Of a stretch of DNA of 64,000 nucleotides, positions 1 through 8,291 are shown one piece after another. The position numbers were made by a program, and so were the translations under genes. The first letter of the stretch is position 1, and each line of letters begins with the position of its first letter. The stretch lies in the NCBI RefSeq assembly GCF_000706645.1, contig NZ_KL407337.1:828135-892134 (forward strand), given 5' to 3'. A model generated the notes under the pieces. It did no database searches and had not been told where the DNA came from. It saw only the letters and a list, made by a program, of their open reading frames with translations. The DNA is from Bartonella rochalimae ATCC BAA-1498 (GTDB lineage: Bacteria; Pseudomonadota; Alphaproteobacteria; Rhizobiales; Rhizobiaceae).

Positions 1-512
1 CTCAAGCCAACCGAGCTATTGGTGAACCTATTCATGGACAATCCGCACAAAGTATTTCTATGGCCAAATTGCTTACACTCTTATTTGAAGTTACTGAACT
101 ATTTGATATGAAAACGCGGCCTGAACTCTTATTACTGCAAAAAACCATGGTGGTTGTTGAAGGAGTAGCACGCTCATTAGATCAAGATTTTAACATGTGG
201 AAAGCCTCTGAACCAATTGTCAAAGAATGGATTAGCAAAAACTTAGGACCGATCGGACTTGTAAAAGATATGAGTGAAGGAACACAAGCATTGCTTTCAC
301 TTGTACGTCAAACTCCACAATTGATACAAAATTTCCAACAGATAGAAGAAGGGTTAAGTAAAATGACAAAGACAGGACTTTATCTTTCTCCTGCTACGCT
401 TAAACAACTTGCTTTTGAACAAAGCCGCAATAACCGTTATGGTCGCTATAGCTTATTCATTATTGCTTTTTGTTTGCTTTTTATAACTTTTTTTCTTTTT
501 CCTTCTTTCTAA
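1..512 (+). CDS. ubiB: UbiB-family protein, C-terminal part (5' end outside window)
   Basis: The reading frame is already open at base 3 and runs to TAA at 510-512, so about 169 C-terminal residues are visible and the kinase-like core lies off the window. What remains is the helical tail of the ABC1/UbiB (ADCK-like) family, needed for ubiquinone biosynthesis at the inner membrane. The segment LLTLLFEVTELFDMKTRPEL and the last ~22 residues, which form a hydrophobic membrane anchor, are typical of UbiB tails. A first internal Met at base 60 is not the true start because the frame continues upstream. coaBC follows 80 bp downstream, a common rhizobial arrangement. The assignment rests on family recognition of the C-terminus and on context; the catalytic motifs cannot be checked here. 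Confidence 0.8.
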   Translation, partial: QANRAIGEPIHGQSAQSISMAKLLTLLFEVTELFDMKTRPELLLLQKTMVVVEGVARSLDQDFNMWKASEPIVKEWISKNLGPIGLVKDMSEGTQALLSLVRQTPQLIQNFQQIEEGLSKMTKTGLYLSPATLKQLAFEQSRNNRYGRYSLFIIAFCLLFITFFLFPSF

Positions 513-592
513 CTTACGCAATATATTAAAATATTAAAGGAGACACAATTAATGAAACTATTTCTATCATTTTAATATTTCGGAGATATATT

Positions 593-1993
593 ATGGCGAA
601 TATTACCCTTCGAAATGTATCACTTGAGATTCAAGAATTTCTGCGTGTACGCGCTGCGCAAAATGGTATTTCTATAGAAGAAGAAACTCTTCACATATTA
701 AATAATCTCGCAAAAACATCCATTATATCACAACAAAAAGTAAGCACTGTTGAACAACAATCATTAAAATCAAAATCAATTCTTCTTATTATTGGTGGCA
801 GTATTGCAGCCTATAAAGCACTTGATTTAATTCGCCGTTTGCGAGAACGTGGAGCCCATTTAAACATTATTATGACAAAAGCAGCTCAAAAATTTATTAC
901 CTCTCTAGCTGCTGAAGTTCTCAATGGTGGTCATGTATATAACGATTTATTTTCACGTGAAGAAGAACAAGATGTTGCTCATATCCGATTAGCGCGTCAG
1001 GCTGATTTAATTATTGTAGCTCCAGCCACTGCAAATCGTATTGCAAAAATAGCCACTGGAATAGCGGATGATTTAGCTAATTGCGCCATCTTAGCAGCAC
1101 ATTGTCCACTTTTAATTGCTCCTGCAATGAATCCAGCTATGTGGACACACCCAGCGACTATTCGTAACATTGCAAAATTGTGTGCAGATGGAGTCCACAT
1201 GGTAGGACCAGAAGTAGGCGAAATGGCTGAACAAAACGAAAGAGGTTGTGGACGTATGAGTGAGCCTCTAACCATTGTAGCTTCAACAGAAGCACTTTTG
1301 GGTGCACAAAAAAAATCACTTTGTGGTCGTCACTTTATTGTAACTTCTGGACCTACTCATGAACCAATTGACCCAGTGCGTTATCTAGCTAATAGCTCAT
1401 CAGGTAAACAAGGACATGCCATTGCAATAGCCTTAGCTAACTTAGGTGCAACTGTGACACTTATTTGTGGTCCTGTTGATCTTATGGATCCAGGAGGAGT
1501 AAAAACTATTCATGTGAAAACAGCTTGCCAAATGTTACAAGCCGTACAAGAATCACTCCCCGCTGATGGTGCTATTTTTGTTGCTGCTGTTTGTGATTGG
1601 CGCAGTCAAACACAATCTTTGCAGAAAATAAAAAAGGAATCCAATCAAACACCATTTTCTTTGCACATGGTTGAAAATCCTGACATTTTAGCTACAATCG
1701 GTCATGCTCCAAATCGTCCTCCACTTGTGATTGGCTTTGCTGCTGAAACGTGCAATATCATTGCTAATGCACAAAAAAAATGTATTCAAAAAGGAGCAGA
1801 CTTCATTCTTGCTAATAATGTTTCTTTTAACGCAGATGGTAAAAACGTCATGGGTTCTGATACAAATGAAATTTTTTTCGTAAGCAAAAACAATATCGAA
1901 CATTGGCCACGTATGAGTAAACAAAAAGTAGCTGAAAAATTGGTAAATATTATTGTATCATTTTTTTCTTCTCTTGCTACCACTCATGAATAA
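593..1993 (+). CDS. coaBC: Bifunctional phosphopantothenoylcysteine decarboxylase / phosphopantothenate-cysteine ligase with an N-terminal RHH domain
   Basis: CoaBC catalyses two steps of coenzyme A synthesis: ligation of cysteine to 4'-phosphopantothenate and FMN-dependent decarboxylation to 4'-phosphopantetheine. The CoaC flavoprotein domain covers about residues 62-235, with the active-site His at 130, the PAMN motif at 177-180 and the clamp Cys in GCGRM near 219. The CoaB ligase domain covers about 246-460, with TSGPTHEPID at 251-260, AAVCDWR at 331-337 and ILANNV near 405. Unusually, residues 1-40 look like a FitA/Arc-type ribbon-helix-helix DNA-binding domain (MANITLRNVS, LRVRAAQNG, EEE). 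No in-frame ATG, GTG or TTG lies in the linker before the CoaC domain, so the two parts are made as one 466-residue chain, about 60 residues longer than usual. GGAG at 582-585 supports the start. Confidence 0.93.
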   Translation: MANITLRNVSLEIQEFLRVRAAQNGISIEEETLHILNNLAKTSIISQQKVSTVEQQSLKSKSILLIIGGSIAAYKALDLIRRLRERGAHLNIIMTKAAQKFITSLAAEVLNGGHVYNDLFSREEEQDVAHIRLARQADLIIVAPATANRIAKIATGIADDLANCAILAAHCPLLIAPAMNPAMWTHPATIRNIAKLCADGVHMVGPEVGEMAEQNERGCGRMSEPLTIVASTEALLGAQKKSLCGRHFIVTSGPTHEPIDPVRYLANSSSGKQGHAIAIALANLGATVTLICGPVDLMDPGGVKTIHVKTACQMLQAVQESLPADGAIFVAAVCDWRSQTQSLQKIKKESNQTPFSLHMVENPDILATIGHAPNRPPLVIGFAAETCNIIANAQKKCIQKGADFILANNVSFNADGKNVMGSDTNEIFFVSKNNIEHWPRMSKQKVAEKLVNIIVSFFSSLATTHE

Positions 1994-2121
1994 CGAATAG
2001 AATCCTATTCTCAATGAAAACAATTAATCCTAAAAATATAATTTACACGATAAATATTATAATATAAAATACTCTTTATTCTATCTCTCGTTTTTTATTC
2101 TTCATTTCTCACTTATTGCTC

Positions 2122-2844
2122 ATGATTTTTACTGCTGCTTATTACGCTCTACAACGCCTTTTTAGTCAGAAATATCGCTCAATGATATGGAAAGTGTTAG
2201 GACTTACTTTTATCGTCTTTGTTATTATATGGTCATGTACACGTCAGTTTTTTATGTCCTACTTTTGGCTTTGGATTGCTCATTTTGTTCCTAGATTAAC
2301 CAATTGGGCAGAATGGATAGAGTTAAGCATACTGATTATTTTTAATCTTGGTTTGTCTTTATTAATCGCCTTTTTTATTGCTCCAATCACAGCAATGATT
2401 GGCAGTTTTTTTATTGATAACGCTGCTGAAATTATTGAAAAAGAAGATTATCCAAATGAGCCTACTGGACAAGCTATGTCATTTGGATATTCTGTTATTT
2501 TTGCTTTGAAATTTATTATCTTAAGTCTTTTCGGAAATGTAATTGCTTTTTTCTTGTTTTTTATACCGAATATTAATTTACTTGCCTTTTATATAATTAA
2601 TGGCTATCTTTTTGGCCGTCAATATTTCGCCTTTGCTGCTTATCGTTTTCGATCTAAACAAGAAGCTCATGCTTTTTTACGGACTCATCATACCACTGTT
2701 TTTTGTGCAGGTTTATTGATAGCGTTTTTTGTTTCTATTCCTATCCTTAATTTGGTCACGCCGCTTTTTGCAGCTGCCTTTATGACACATTTACACAAAA
2801 TGCTTTCACGCCAAAAATCTACATCCATTACACTGAAACAATAA
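2122..2844 (+). CDS. EI24/CysZ-family inner membrane protein
   Basis: A 240-residue, strongly hydrophobic protein with membrane segments near residues 22-40, 65-98, 120-165 and 193-224. Topology, length and the segment around FIAPITAMIGSFF resemble the EI24/CysZ family (old DUF540). The name comes from CysZ, a sulfate-uptake protein in E. coli, but rhizobial members are annotated only by domain and I see no cysteine-biosynthesis gene nearby. The frame can be opened at TTG 2116, but ATG 2122 is more likely. It stands alone, 128 bp after coaBC and 420 bp before accD, so it is probably transcribed by itself. Substrate unknown. Confidence 0.7.
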   Translation: MIFTAAYYALQRLFSQKYRSMIWKVLGLTFIVFVIIWSCTRQFFMSYFWLWIAHFVPRLTNWAEWIELSILIIFNLGLSLLIAFFIAPITAMIGSFFIDNAAEIIEKEDYPNEPTGQAMSFGYSVIFALKFIILSLFGNVIAFFLFFIPNINLLAFYIINGYLFGRQYFAFAAYRFRSKQEAHAFLRTHHTTVFCAGLLIAFFVSIPILNLVTPLFAAAFMTHLHKMLSRQKSTSITLKQ

Positions 2845-3264
2845 CACTTGATTCATTAAAATAAGGAAAAGAAATATATTTTTATAAAACCAACACGACT
2901 TCAAACAATTTTATAAGCTGAGAAAAAATAGGCTTAAATTTAGAATATGCCATCTTAAAATTATTGAAATAATAAATTTCAGAATAAAAGATTGACCTAT
3001 TATATTTTCTCAAAAATTCCTTATAATAAAGTCATTATTGCCAATTTCTCGCATAATCGTACCGCAATGCAATTTGACATTAAAATAAAAAACTAACAAA
3101 ATAAATTATCTTAATTATAGAAAAATTTTTATTTGAGCTATTATCATCGCATTAAATGAAGTAATTTATTGTTTATTTGGAGCAAAGATAAGCTTCACTA
3201 TTCGGTCCTACATTCCCTCAACCCACACATAAGGTGTATAACATTTCATAGAGAGGCGACAAAG
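2845..3264. other. Gene-free AT-rich gap before accD
   Basis: About 420 bases with stops in all frames and no recognisable RNA gene. It must hold the accD promoter, but I could not single one out from the AT-rich background. In many Rhizobiales trpA lies directly upstream of accD; I see no trace of it here. Confidence 0.6.
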
Positions 3265-4170
3265 ATGAACTGGATTACAAATTATGTTCGTCCTAAAATC
3301 AATTCCATATTAGGACATCGTGAAATTCCGGATAATCTATGGGTCAAAGATCCCACCAATGGTCAAATGGTTTTCCATAAAGATCTGGAAGCTAATCAAT
3401 ATGTGATTCCTAATTCTGGCTATCATATGCGTATTAGTGCTAAAAATCGCCTCATGCATTTCTTTGATGATGGCATTTATACACTGATTGAAAATCCAAA
3501 AGTTGTCATAGATCCATTAAAATTTCGCGATGAAAAACGTTATATTGACCGGTTAAAAGATTATCGTTCTAAGCTTGGTGTTGATGATAATATTCTAAAT
3601 GCACGAGGAACTATTGAAGGTTTACCAATTATTGCTACTGTTCAAGATTTCGCGTTTATGGGTGGATCACTTGGCATGGCTGCAGGAGAAGCTATTATAA
3701 AAGCTTTTCATACTGCCATTCAAGAGAAGTGCCCTTTAGTTCTTTTCGCAGCTTCAGGTGGAGCAAGAATGCAAGAAGGAACATTATCATTGATGCAAAT
3801 GCCACGCACAACAGTAGCAATTGAAATGATAAAAGAAGAAAAACTACCTTATATTGTGGTTCTTACCAATCCTACCACTGGTGGTGTTACTGCTTCTTAT
3901 GCTATGCTAGGTGATATCCATATTGCTGAACCTGGTGCTATGATTGGCTTTGCAGGACCACGTGTTATTCAACAAACAATTCGTGAAACATTGCCTGAAG
4001 GTTTCCAAAGTAGTGAATATCTCTTTGAACATGGTATGATTGATATGGTTGTTTCTCGTTTGGAAATGAAAACTACTATTGCGCGGCTTTTACGTTTAAT
4101 GACAAAAAGTCCTGCAATTTCTAAATCTTCTAATCCATCATCCATTCAATCTGCAAAAACTGATTTCTGA
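3265..4170 (+). CDS. accD: Acetyl-CoA carboxylase, carboxyltransferase beta subunit, lacking zinc-ribbon cysteines
   Basis: AccD pairs with AccA (not in this window) to transfer the carboxyl group from biotin to acetyl-CoA, the committed step of fatty-acid synthesis. The start at ATG 3265 follows GAGAGG at 3251-3256 and gives 301 residues beginning [10 protein letters not shown], as in relatives; an in-frame extension to 3169 has no conserved sequence. The crotonase-like core is intact, with [13 protein letters not shown] near 131-143, [11 protein letters not shown] at 162-172 and [16 protein letters not shown] near 202-217. Where E. coli AccD has a four-cysteine zinc ribbon (C27, C30, C46, C49), this protein has Asp29, Asn32, Ile48 and Ser51, so zinc cannot bind there. 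folC follows 18 bp downstream, probably in one operon. Confidence 0.95.
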   Translation: MNWITNYVRPKINSILGHREIPDNLWVKDPTNGQMVFHKDLEANQYVIPNSGYHMRISAKNRLMHFFDDGIYTLIENPKVVIDPLKFRDEKRYIDRLKDYRSKLGVDDNILNARGTIEGLPIIATVQDFAFMGGSLGMAAGEAIIKAFHTAIQEKCPLVLFAASGGARMQEGTLSLMQMPRTTVAIEMIKEEKLPYIVVLTNPTTGGVTASYAMLGDIHIAEPGAMIGFAGPRVIQQTIRETLPEGFQSSEYLFEHGMIDMVVSRLEMKTTIARLLRLMTKSPAISKSSNPSSIQSAKTDF

Positions 4171-4188
4171 AGCCAAATCTATTAAATT

Positions 4189-5508
4189 ATGAAAAAAAGC
4201 TGCATGCAAAAAGTGATAGATGATTTACTAAAAATCTATCCGCGAAAGTGTGATCTTTCTTTAGAGCGTATTTCACGTCTTTTAAAATGTCTTGATAACC
4301 CACATTTAAATCTTGCTCCTATTATTCATATTGCTGGAACAAATGGTAAAGGATCTGCTTCAGCTATTTGTCGTGCTCTTTTAGAGAGTGCAGGCTATCG
4401 TGTTCATGTATACAGCTCTCCTCACTTAGTTAATTGGAATGAGCGTTTTCGACTCAATCACAAAGGAGGCAGCCAATTTGTCACAGATAGCCTATTAAGC
4501 AAAACAATTCATCAAATTATAGAAGTAAATTGCAACGAACCTATCACTATTTTTGAAGTTTTTACGGCTGCTGCTTTTATGTTGTTTAGCACGCACCCAG
4601 CTGATGTCATTATTTTAGAAGTTGGATTAGGAGGACGTTTTGATGCCACAAATATCATTAACAAGCCAGCTGTATCGCTTATCATGCCTATTGATTATGA
4701 TCATGAATCTTTTCTTGGTAACACAATTGAACAAATTGCTTTTCAAAAAGGAGGAATTATTAAACCAGAAGTTCCTGTAGTCATTGGTAAACAAGATCAT
4801 GAAATAACTTATTCTTTTCTTAGTGATCTTGCTGTCAAAAATAAAGCACCCTACTACCTTTTTAACCAAGATTATCAAAGCTATGAAGAATACGGACGTA
4901 TGGTATTTCAAAATAATCAAGGCCTAATGGATCTCCCGCTCCCTAAGCTTATTGGTGCTCATCAAATTGACAACGCCGGTGCTGCTATTGAGGCAATTTA
5001 CCAAGCAGGTTTTCAACTCTCAGAACAAGTCATAAGCAACGCTTTACAAAATCTTTATTGGCCAGCACGGATGCAACATCTGACTCACGGGAAATTGGTC
5101 GATCAACTTCCTCCCGATTTTGATTTATGGCTAGATGGTGGTCATAACTCTGCCGCTGGAAAAGCCATCGCAAAAATATTAACCCAGTGGAAAGAAAAAT
5201 CAAATTGCCCCATTGTAATGATTGCTGGCATGCTTAATACTAAAGACAGCGTTGGTTATTTTCGCCCTTTGGTCAATCTTGTCAAGAAAGTGTATACAGT
5301 TCCTTTAATTTCCAGTAATGCAGGTATTTGTCCCAAAATTTTAGCAGAATTAGCTCAAAAAGCAGGGCTTATCGCTAATCCACAGGCTAATCTACAAGCT
5401 GCATTTCACAAAATTAGCTCAGAATATAAAAAAGCAATTGTCCTCATTGGTGGTTCTTTGTACCTTGCTGGTGATATTTTGCGTGACAATCAAACGCCCC
5501 CATGTTAG
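4189..5508 (+). CDS. folC: Bifunctional folylpolyglutamate synthase / dihydrofolate synthase
   Basis: FolC adds L-glutamate to dihydropteroate and then further glutamates to folates in the cytoplasm, using ATP. The 439-residue protein shows the Mur-ligase P-loop AGTNGKGS at residues 49-56, the SPHL motif at 77-80, the central ATPase segment EVGLGGRFDATN and the C-terminal segment WLDGGHN typical of the family. It starts 18 bp after accD, a pairing common in Rhizobiales, so co-transcription is likely. Nothing looks damaged. Confidence 0.95.
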   Translation: MKKSCMQKVIDDLLKIYPRKCDLSLERISRLLKCLDNPHLNLAPIIHIAGTNGKGSASAICRALLESAGYRVHVYSSPHLVNWNERFRLNHKGGSQFVTDSLLSKTIHQIIEVNCNEPITIFEVFTAAAFMLFSTHPADVIILEVGLGGRFDATNIINKPAVSLIMPIDYDHESFLGNTIEQIAFQKGGIIKPEVPVVIGKQDHEITYSFLSDLAVKNKAPYYLFNQDYQSYEEYGRMVFQNNQGLMDLPLPKLIGAHQIDNAGAAIEAIYQAGFQLSEQVISNALQNLYWPARMQHLTHGKLVDQLPPDFDLWLDGGHNSAAGKAIAKILTQWKEKSNCPIVMIAGMLNTKDSVGYFRPLVNLVKKVYTVPLISSNAGICPKILAELAQKAGLIANPQANLQAAFHKISSEYKKAIVLIGGSLYLAGDILRDNQTPPC

Positions 5509-5553
5509 TAACAACCAGGTGTTTTTAGCGCCTTAATGACAGGATTTTTGATC

Positions 5554-6552
5554 ATGAAACTTGATTACGCCCTTTATCAAAAACCTAAACTTATCACTGT
5601 TTTTGGCGGATCCGGTTTTGTAGGACGGCATGTTGTAGAAGCCTTAACAAAGCGAGGTTATCGAGTACGTATTGCTGTACGTTGTCCACAAAAAGCTTAT
5701 TATATGTTACAAATAGGCGAAGTAGGACAAACACAGATGCTTAAAACTGACGTCAGAAATTATACTTCAGTTGAGCATGCATTATTGGGAACAGATGGTG
5801 CAGTTTTTCTTCCTGGAAGCTTAGCCCAAACAAACAAGCCGAATTTTCAAAATATACAAGTTGATGGTGCGAAACATGTTTCTGAATTAACAGCTAAAGC
5901 TGGTATTCCTCTTATCTATATGTCAACACTTATTTCCGATGAAAATGCCTCATTTTCTTATGCACGCGCTAAAGCTATAAGCGAACAGATTGTTCGTAAT
6001 ACGCATTCTCAAGCAGTTATTATGCGTTCATCTGTTATTTTCGGACCAGAAGATTGTTTTTTTAATTTTTTAGCAAATTTCTCTCGTTTTATGCCAATTA
6101 TGCCACTTTTTGGTGGGGGGCAAAGTAAATTGCAACCTGTTTATGTTGGTGATATTGCTAAATTTGTTGTATATGCTTTAGAAAAGCGTGTTGTTTTAGG
6201 CAAAAATTATGACCTTGGTGGGCCCAAAGTTCTTACATTCCAAAATACTCTTGAAGAGATATTAAAAGTTATTCACCGCAAAAAAAGAACACTTCCTCTA
6301 CCTCTGGCTATGGGACTTTTTATCGGAGGTTTCTTCGGAACTCTTGGCAAAGTACCCCTCTTTCCAAAACTCGTAACAGCTAATCAAATACGCTTTTTAC
6401 AAAAGGATCATATTGTTTCTCAAGAGGCTAAAGATAATGGATATACTTTAGAGGGAGTAGGAATTACGCCTAAATCAATGGCAGCTATTTTACCAAGTTA
6501 TCTGTGGCGATTCCGTCCGCAAGGACAGTTTTCTCATAATTTATCAATTTAA
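5554..6552 (+). CDS. NDUFA9-like NAD(P)-binding protein (atypical SDR)
   Basis: This belongs to the extended/atypical short-chain dehydrogenases related to NDUFA9, the 39-kDa accessory subunit of mitochondrial complex I. Counting from ATG 5554 (332 residues), the Rossmann motif GGSGFVG is at 18-24 and a YxxxK-type pair (YARAK) at 136-140. Alphaproteobacterial members have been linked to complex I assembly or ubiquinone-related functions, but the reaction here is not established. An earlier ATG at 5536 is in frame; I prefer 5554 because AGGA at 5541-5544 is well spaced from it. The gene follows folC by about 45 bp and may share its transcript; a 307-bp gap separates it from ahcY. Confidence 0.8.
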   Translation: MKLDYALYQKPKLITVFGGSGFVGRHVVEALTKRGYRVRIAVRCPQKAYYMLQIGEVGQTQMLKTDVRNYTSVEHALLGTDGAVFLPGSLAQTNKPNFQNIQVDGAKHVSELTAKAGIPLIYMSTLISDENASFSYARAKAISEQIVRNTHSQAVIMRSSVIFGPEDCFFNFLANFSRFMPIMPLFGGGQSKLQPVYVGDIAKFVVYALEKRVVLGKNYDLGGPKVLTFQNTLEEILKVIHRKKRTLPLPLAMGLFIGGFFGTLGKVPLFPKLVTANQIRFLQKDHIVSQEAKDNGYTLEGVGITPKSMAAILPSYLWRFRPQGQFSHNLSI

Positions 6553-6859
6553 TACACTTCGATTTTGTGAGCTCATTTATTTTCCTATAAAAAAGAAAAA
6601 AATTTAAAGATCTTGAAATATCTGTAAGTTTTACATTTTTCTCAAAATAAAATTTTATAATGATTTTTTCTTGCATCTAAAGAACTTTAAAATTTTCTGG
6701 TTCGCTTCTCACATCACCATTTAAAATGTTAATACACATTTGTTCCGTAAACTGATGAACATTTAAAATTTTTTTTCATTTAGACAAATATTTGTATTTG
6801 CTTGCATTTCTTTTTAATTTCTCCTACCGTTCTGGAAAAATAATTTTGAAAGAACAAAA
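6553..6859. other. Gap upstream of ahcY with a 12-bp palindrome
   Basis: AT-rich, no gene. The only element that stands out is the perfect palindrome ACAAATATTTGT at 6784-6795, about 65 bp before the ahcY start, which could be an operator or chance in AT-rich DNA. I see no SAH or SAM riboswitch signature; the ahcY leader lacks the conserved GC-rich core of these RNAs. Confidence 0.45.
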
Positions 6860-8257
6860 ATGACAGCTCAAGATTATGTTATCAAAGATATCGCACTAGC
6901 TGCTTATGGTCGTAAAGAACTTGATATTGCAGAAACGGAAATGCCTGGTTTAATGGCTTGCCGTAAAGAATTTTCTTCCAGTCAACCTTTACGTGGAGCA
7001 CGTATTTCTGGTTCATTACACATGACCATTCAAACAGGCGTCTTGATTGAAACATTAAAAGCAATTGGTGCTGATATACGATGGAGCTCTAGTAATATTT
7101 TTTCTACACAAGATCATGCAGCAGCAGCTATTGCAGCTACGGGAATCCCAGTCTTCGCAATCAAGGGAGAAACACTTGAAGAATATTGGACCTATATTGA
7201 TGCAATTTTTCAATGGCCTGATGGTAAACTTTCTAATCTTATATTAGATGATGGAGGCGATGCTACTAACTATATTTTAATAGGTAGCTGTGCAGAGGAA
7301 AACAAAAACATCCTATCGAATCCTAAAACAGAAGAGGAAGAATTATTTTTCAAACAAATTCAAAAACGTATAGCTCTCACACCGGGATTTTTTACGCGTC
7401 AGCGCGCAGCAATCAAAGGTGTAAGCGAAGAGACTACAACGGGAATACACCGCCTTTATCAATTACAGAAAAAAGGACTTTTGTTTTTTCCTGCTATTAA
7501 TGTCAATGATAGCGTTACAAAATCAAAATTTGATAATAGATACGGATGTAAGGAATCATTAGTCGATGGTATCAGGCGTGGAACGGATGTGATGATAGCA
7601 GGTAAAATAGCTATTATCTGTGGTTATGGTGACGTTGGTAAAGGTTCAGCAGCTTCTCTTTCAGGCGCTGGAGCACGTGTAAAAATAACAGAAATTGATC
7701 CAATTTGCGCTCTTCAAGCCGCTATGGATGGCTATGAAGTTGTTACTTTGGAAGATGCAGCTTCTAGCGCTGATATTATTATAACAACTACTGGAAATAA
7801 AGATGTTGTCCGCTTAGAACATATGCGACAAGTTAAAGATATGTGTATTCTAGGAAATATTGGTCATTTTGACAATGAAATACAAGTATCAGCTCTCAGA
7901 AATCTACCATGGACAAATATTAAACCACAAGTTGATATGATTACTTTTCCTGATGGCAAACGCATAATTTTATTATCTGAAGGACGTTTGTTAAATCTTG
8001 GTAATGCCACAGGCCATCCTTCTTTTATCATGTCCGCTTCATTTACTAATCAAGTATTAGCGCAGATTGAGCTGTTTATTAATGCAAAAAATTATAAAAA
8101 TGAAGTAACGTGTTTACCTAAACATCTTGATGAAAAAGTTGCGCGTCTTCATCTTGATCGGCTAAAAATAAAATTAAGCGTTTTATCGGAAGAACAAGCC
8201 GCTTATATTGGGGTTCCCTTACAGGGACCTTATAAGCCAGAACATTATCGTTATTAG
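6860..8257 (+). CDS. ahcY: Adenosylhomocysteinase (S-adenosyl-L-homocysteine hydrolase)
   Basis: AhcY splits S-adenosylhomocysteine into adenosine and homocysteine with bound NAD+, relieving product inhibition of all methyltransferases. The 465 residues include the substrate segment [16 protein letters not shown] near 51-66, DDGGDATN at 130-137, the Lys221/Asp225 pair in TKSKFDN, the NAD-binding motif [10 protein letters not shown] at 255-264 and the C-terminal KPEHYRY. An internal insert around 144-175 is normal for the proteobacterial long form. The gene is followed 34 bp later by divL, the usual rhizobial order. Several methyltransferases in this window (RlmN, RsmG and the two at 31-33 kb) produce its substrate, but no direct link is implied. 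Confidence 0.97.
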   Translation: MTAQDYVIKDIALAAYGRKELDIAETEMPGLMACRKEFSSSQPLRGARISGSLHMTIQTGVLIETLKAIGADIRWSSSNIFSTQDHAAAAIAATGIPVFAIKGETLEEYWTYIDAIFQWPDGKLSNLILDDGGDATNYILIGSCAEENKNILSNPKTEEEELFFKQIQKRIALTPGFFTRQRAAIKGVSEETTTGIHRLYQLQKKGLLFFPAINVNDSVTKSKFDNRYGCKESLVDGIRRGTDVMIAGKIAIICGYGDVGKGSAASLSGAGARVKITEIDPICALQAAMDGYEVVTLEDAASSADIIITTTGNKDVVRLEHMRQVKDMCILGNIGHFDNEIQVSALRNLPWTNIKPQVDMITFPDGKRIILLSEGRLLNLGNATGHPSFIMSASFTNQVLAQIELFINAKNYKNEVTCLPKHLDEKVARLHLDRLKIKLSVLSEEQAAYIGVPLQGPYKPEHYRY

Positions 8258-8291
8258 GATATTGTCTTAGTACAAAGAAAAAAGACGCATT

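Noticed and set aside
949-964. A TTTCACGTGAA core resembling parS inside coaBC
   Set aside because: Only about 12 of 16 bases match the parS consensus, and the site is far from the origin; probably chance.
3169-3264. In-frame extension of accD upstream of ATG 3265
   Set aside because: The extra 32 residues resemble no AccD, and a good ribosome site precedes 3265.
6553-6859. Possible SAM or SAH riboswitch before ahcY
   Set aside because: The leader is AT-rich and lacks the conserved GC-rich helices and core of these riboswitches.
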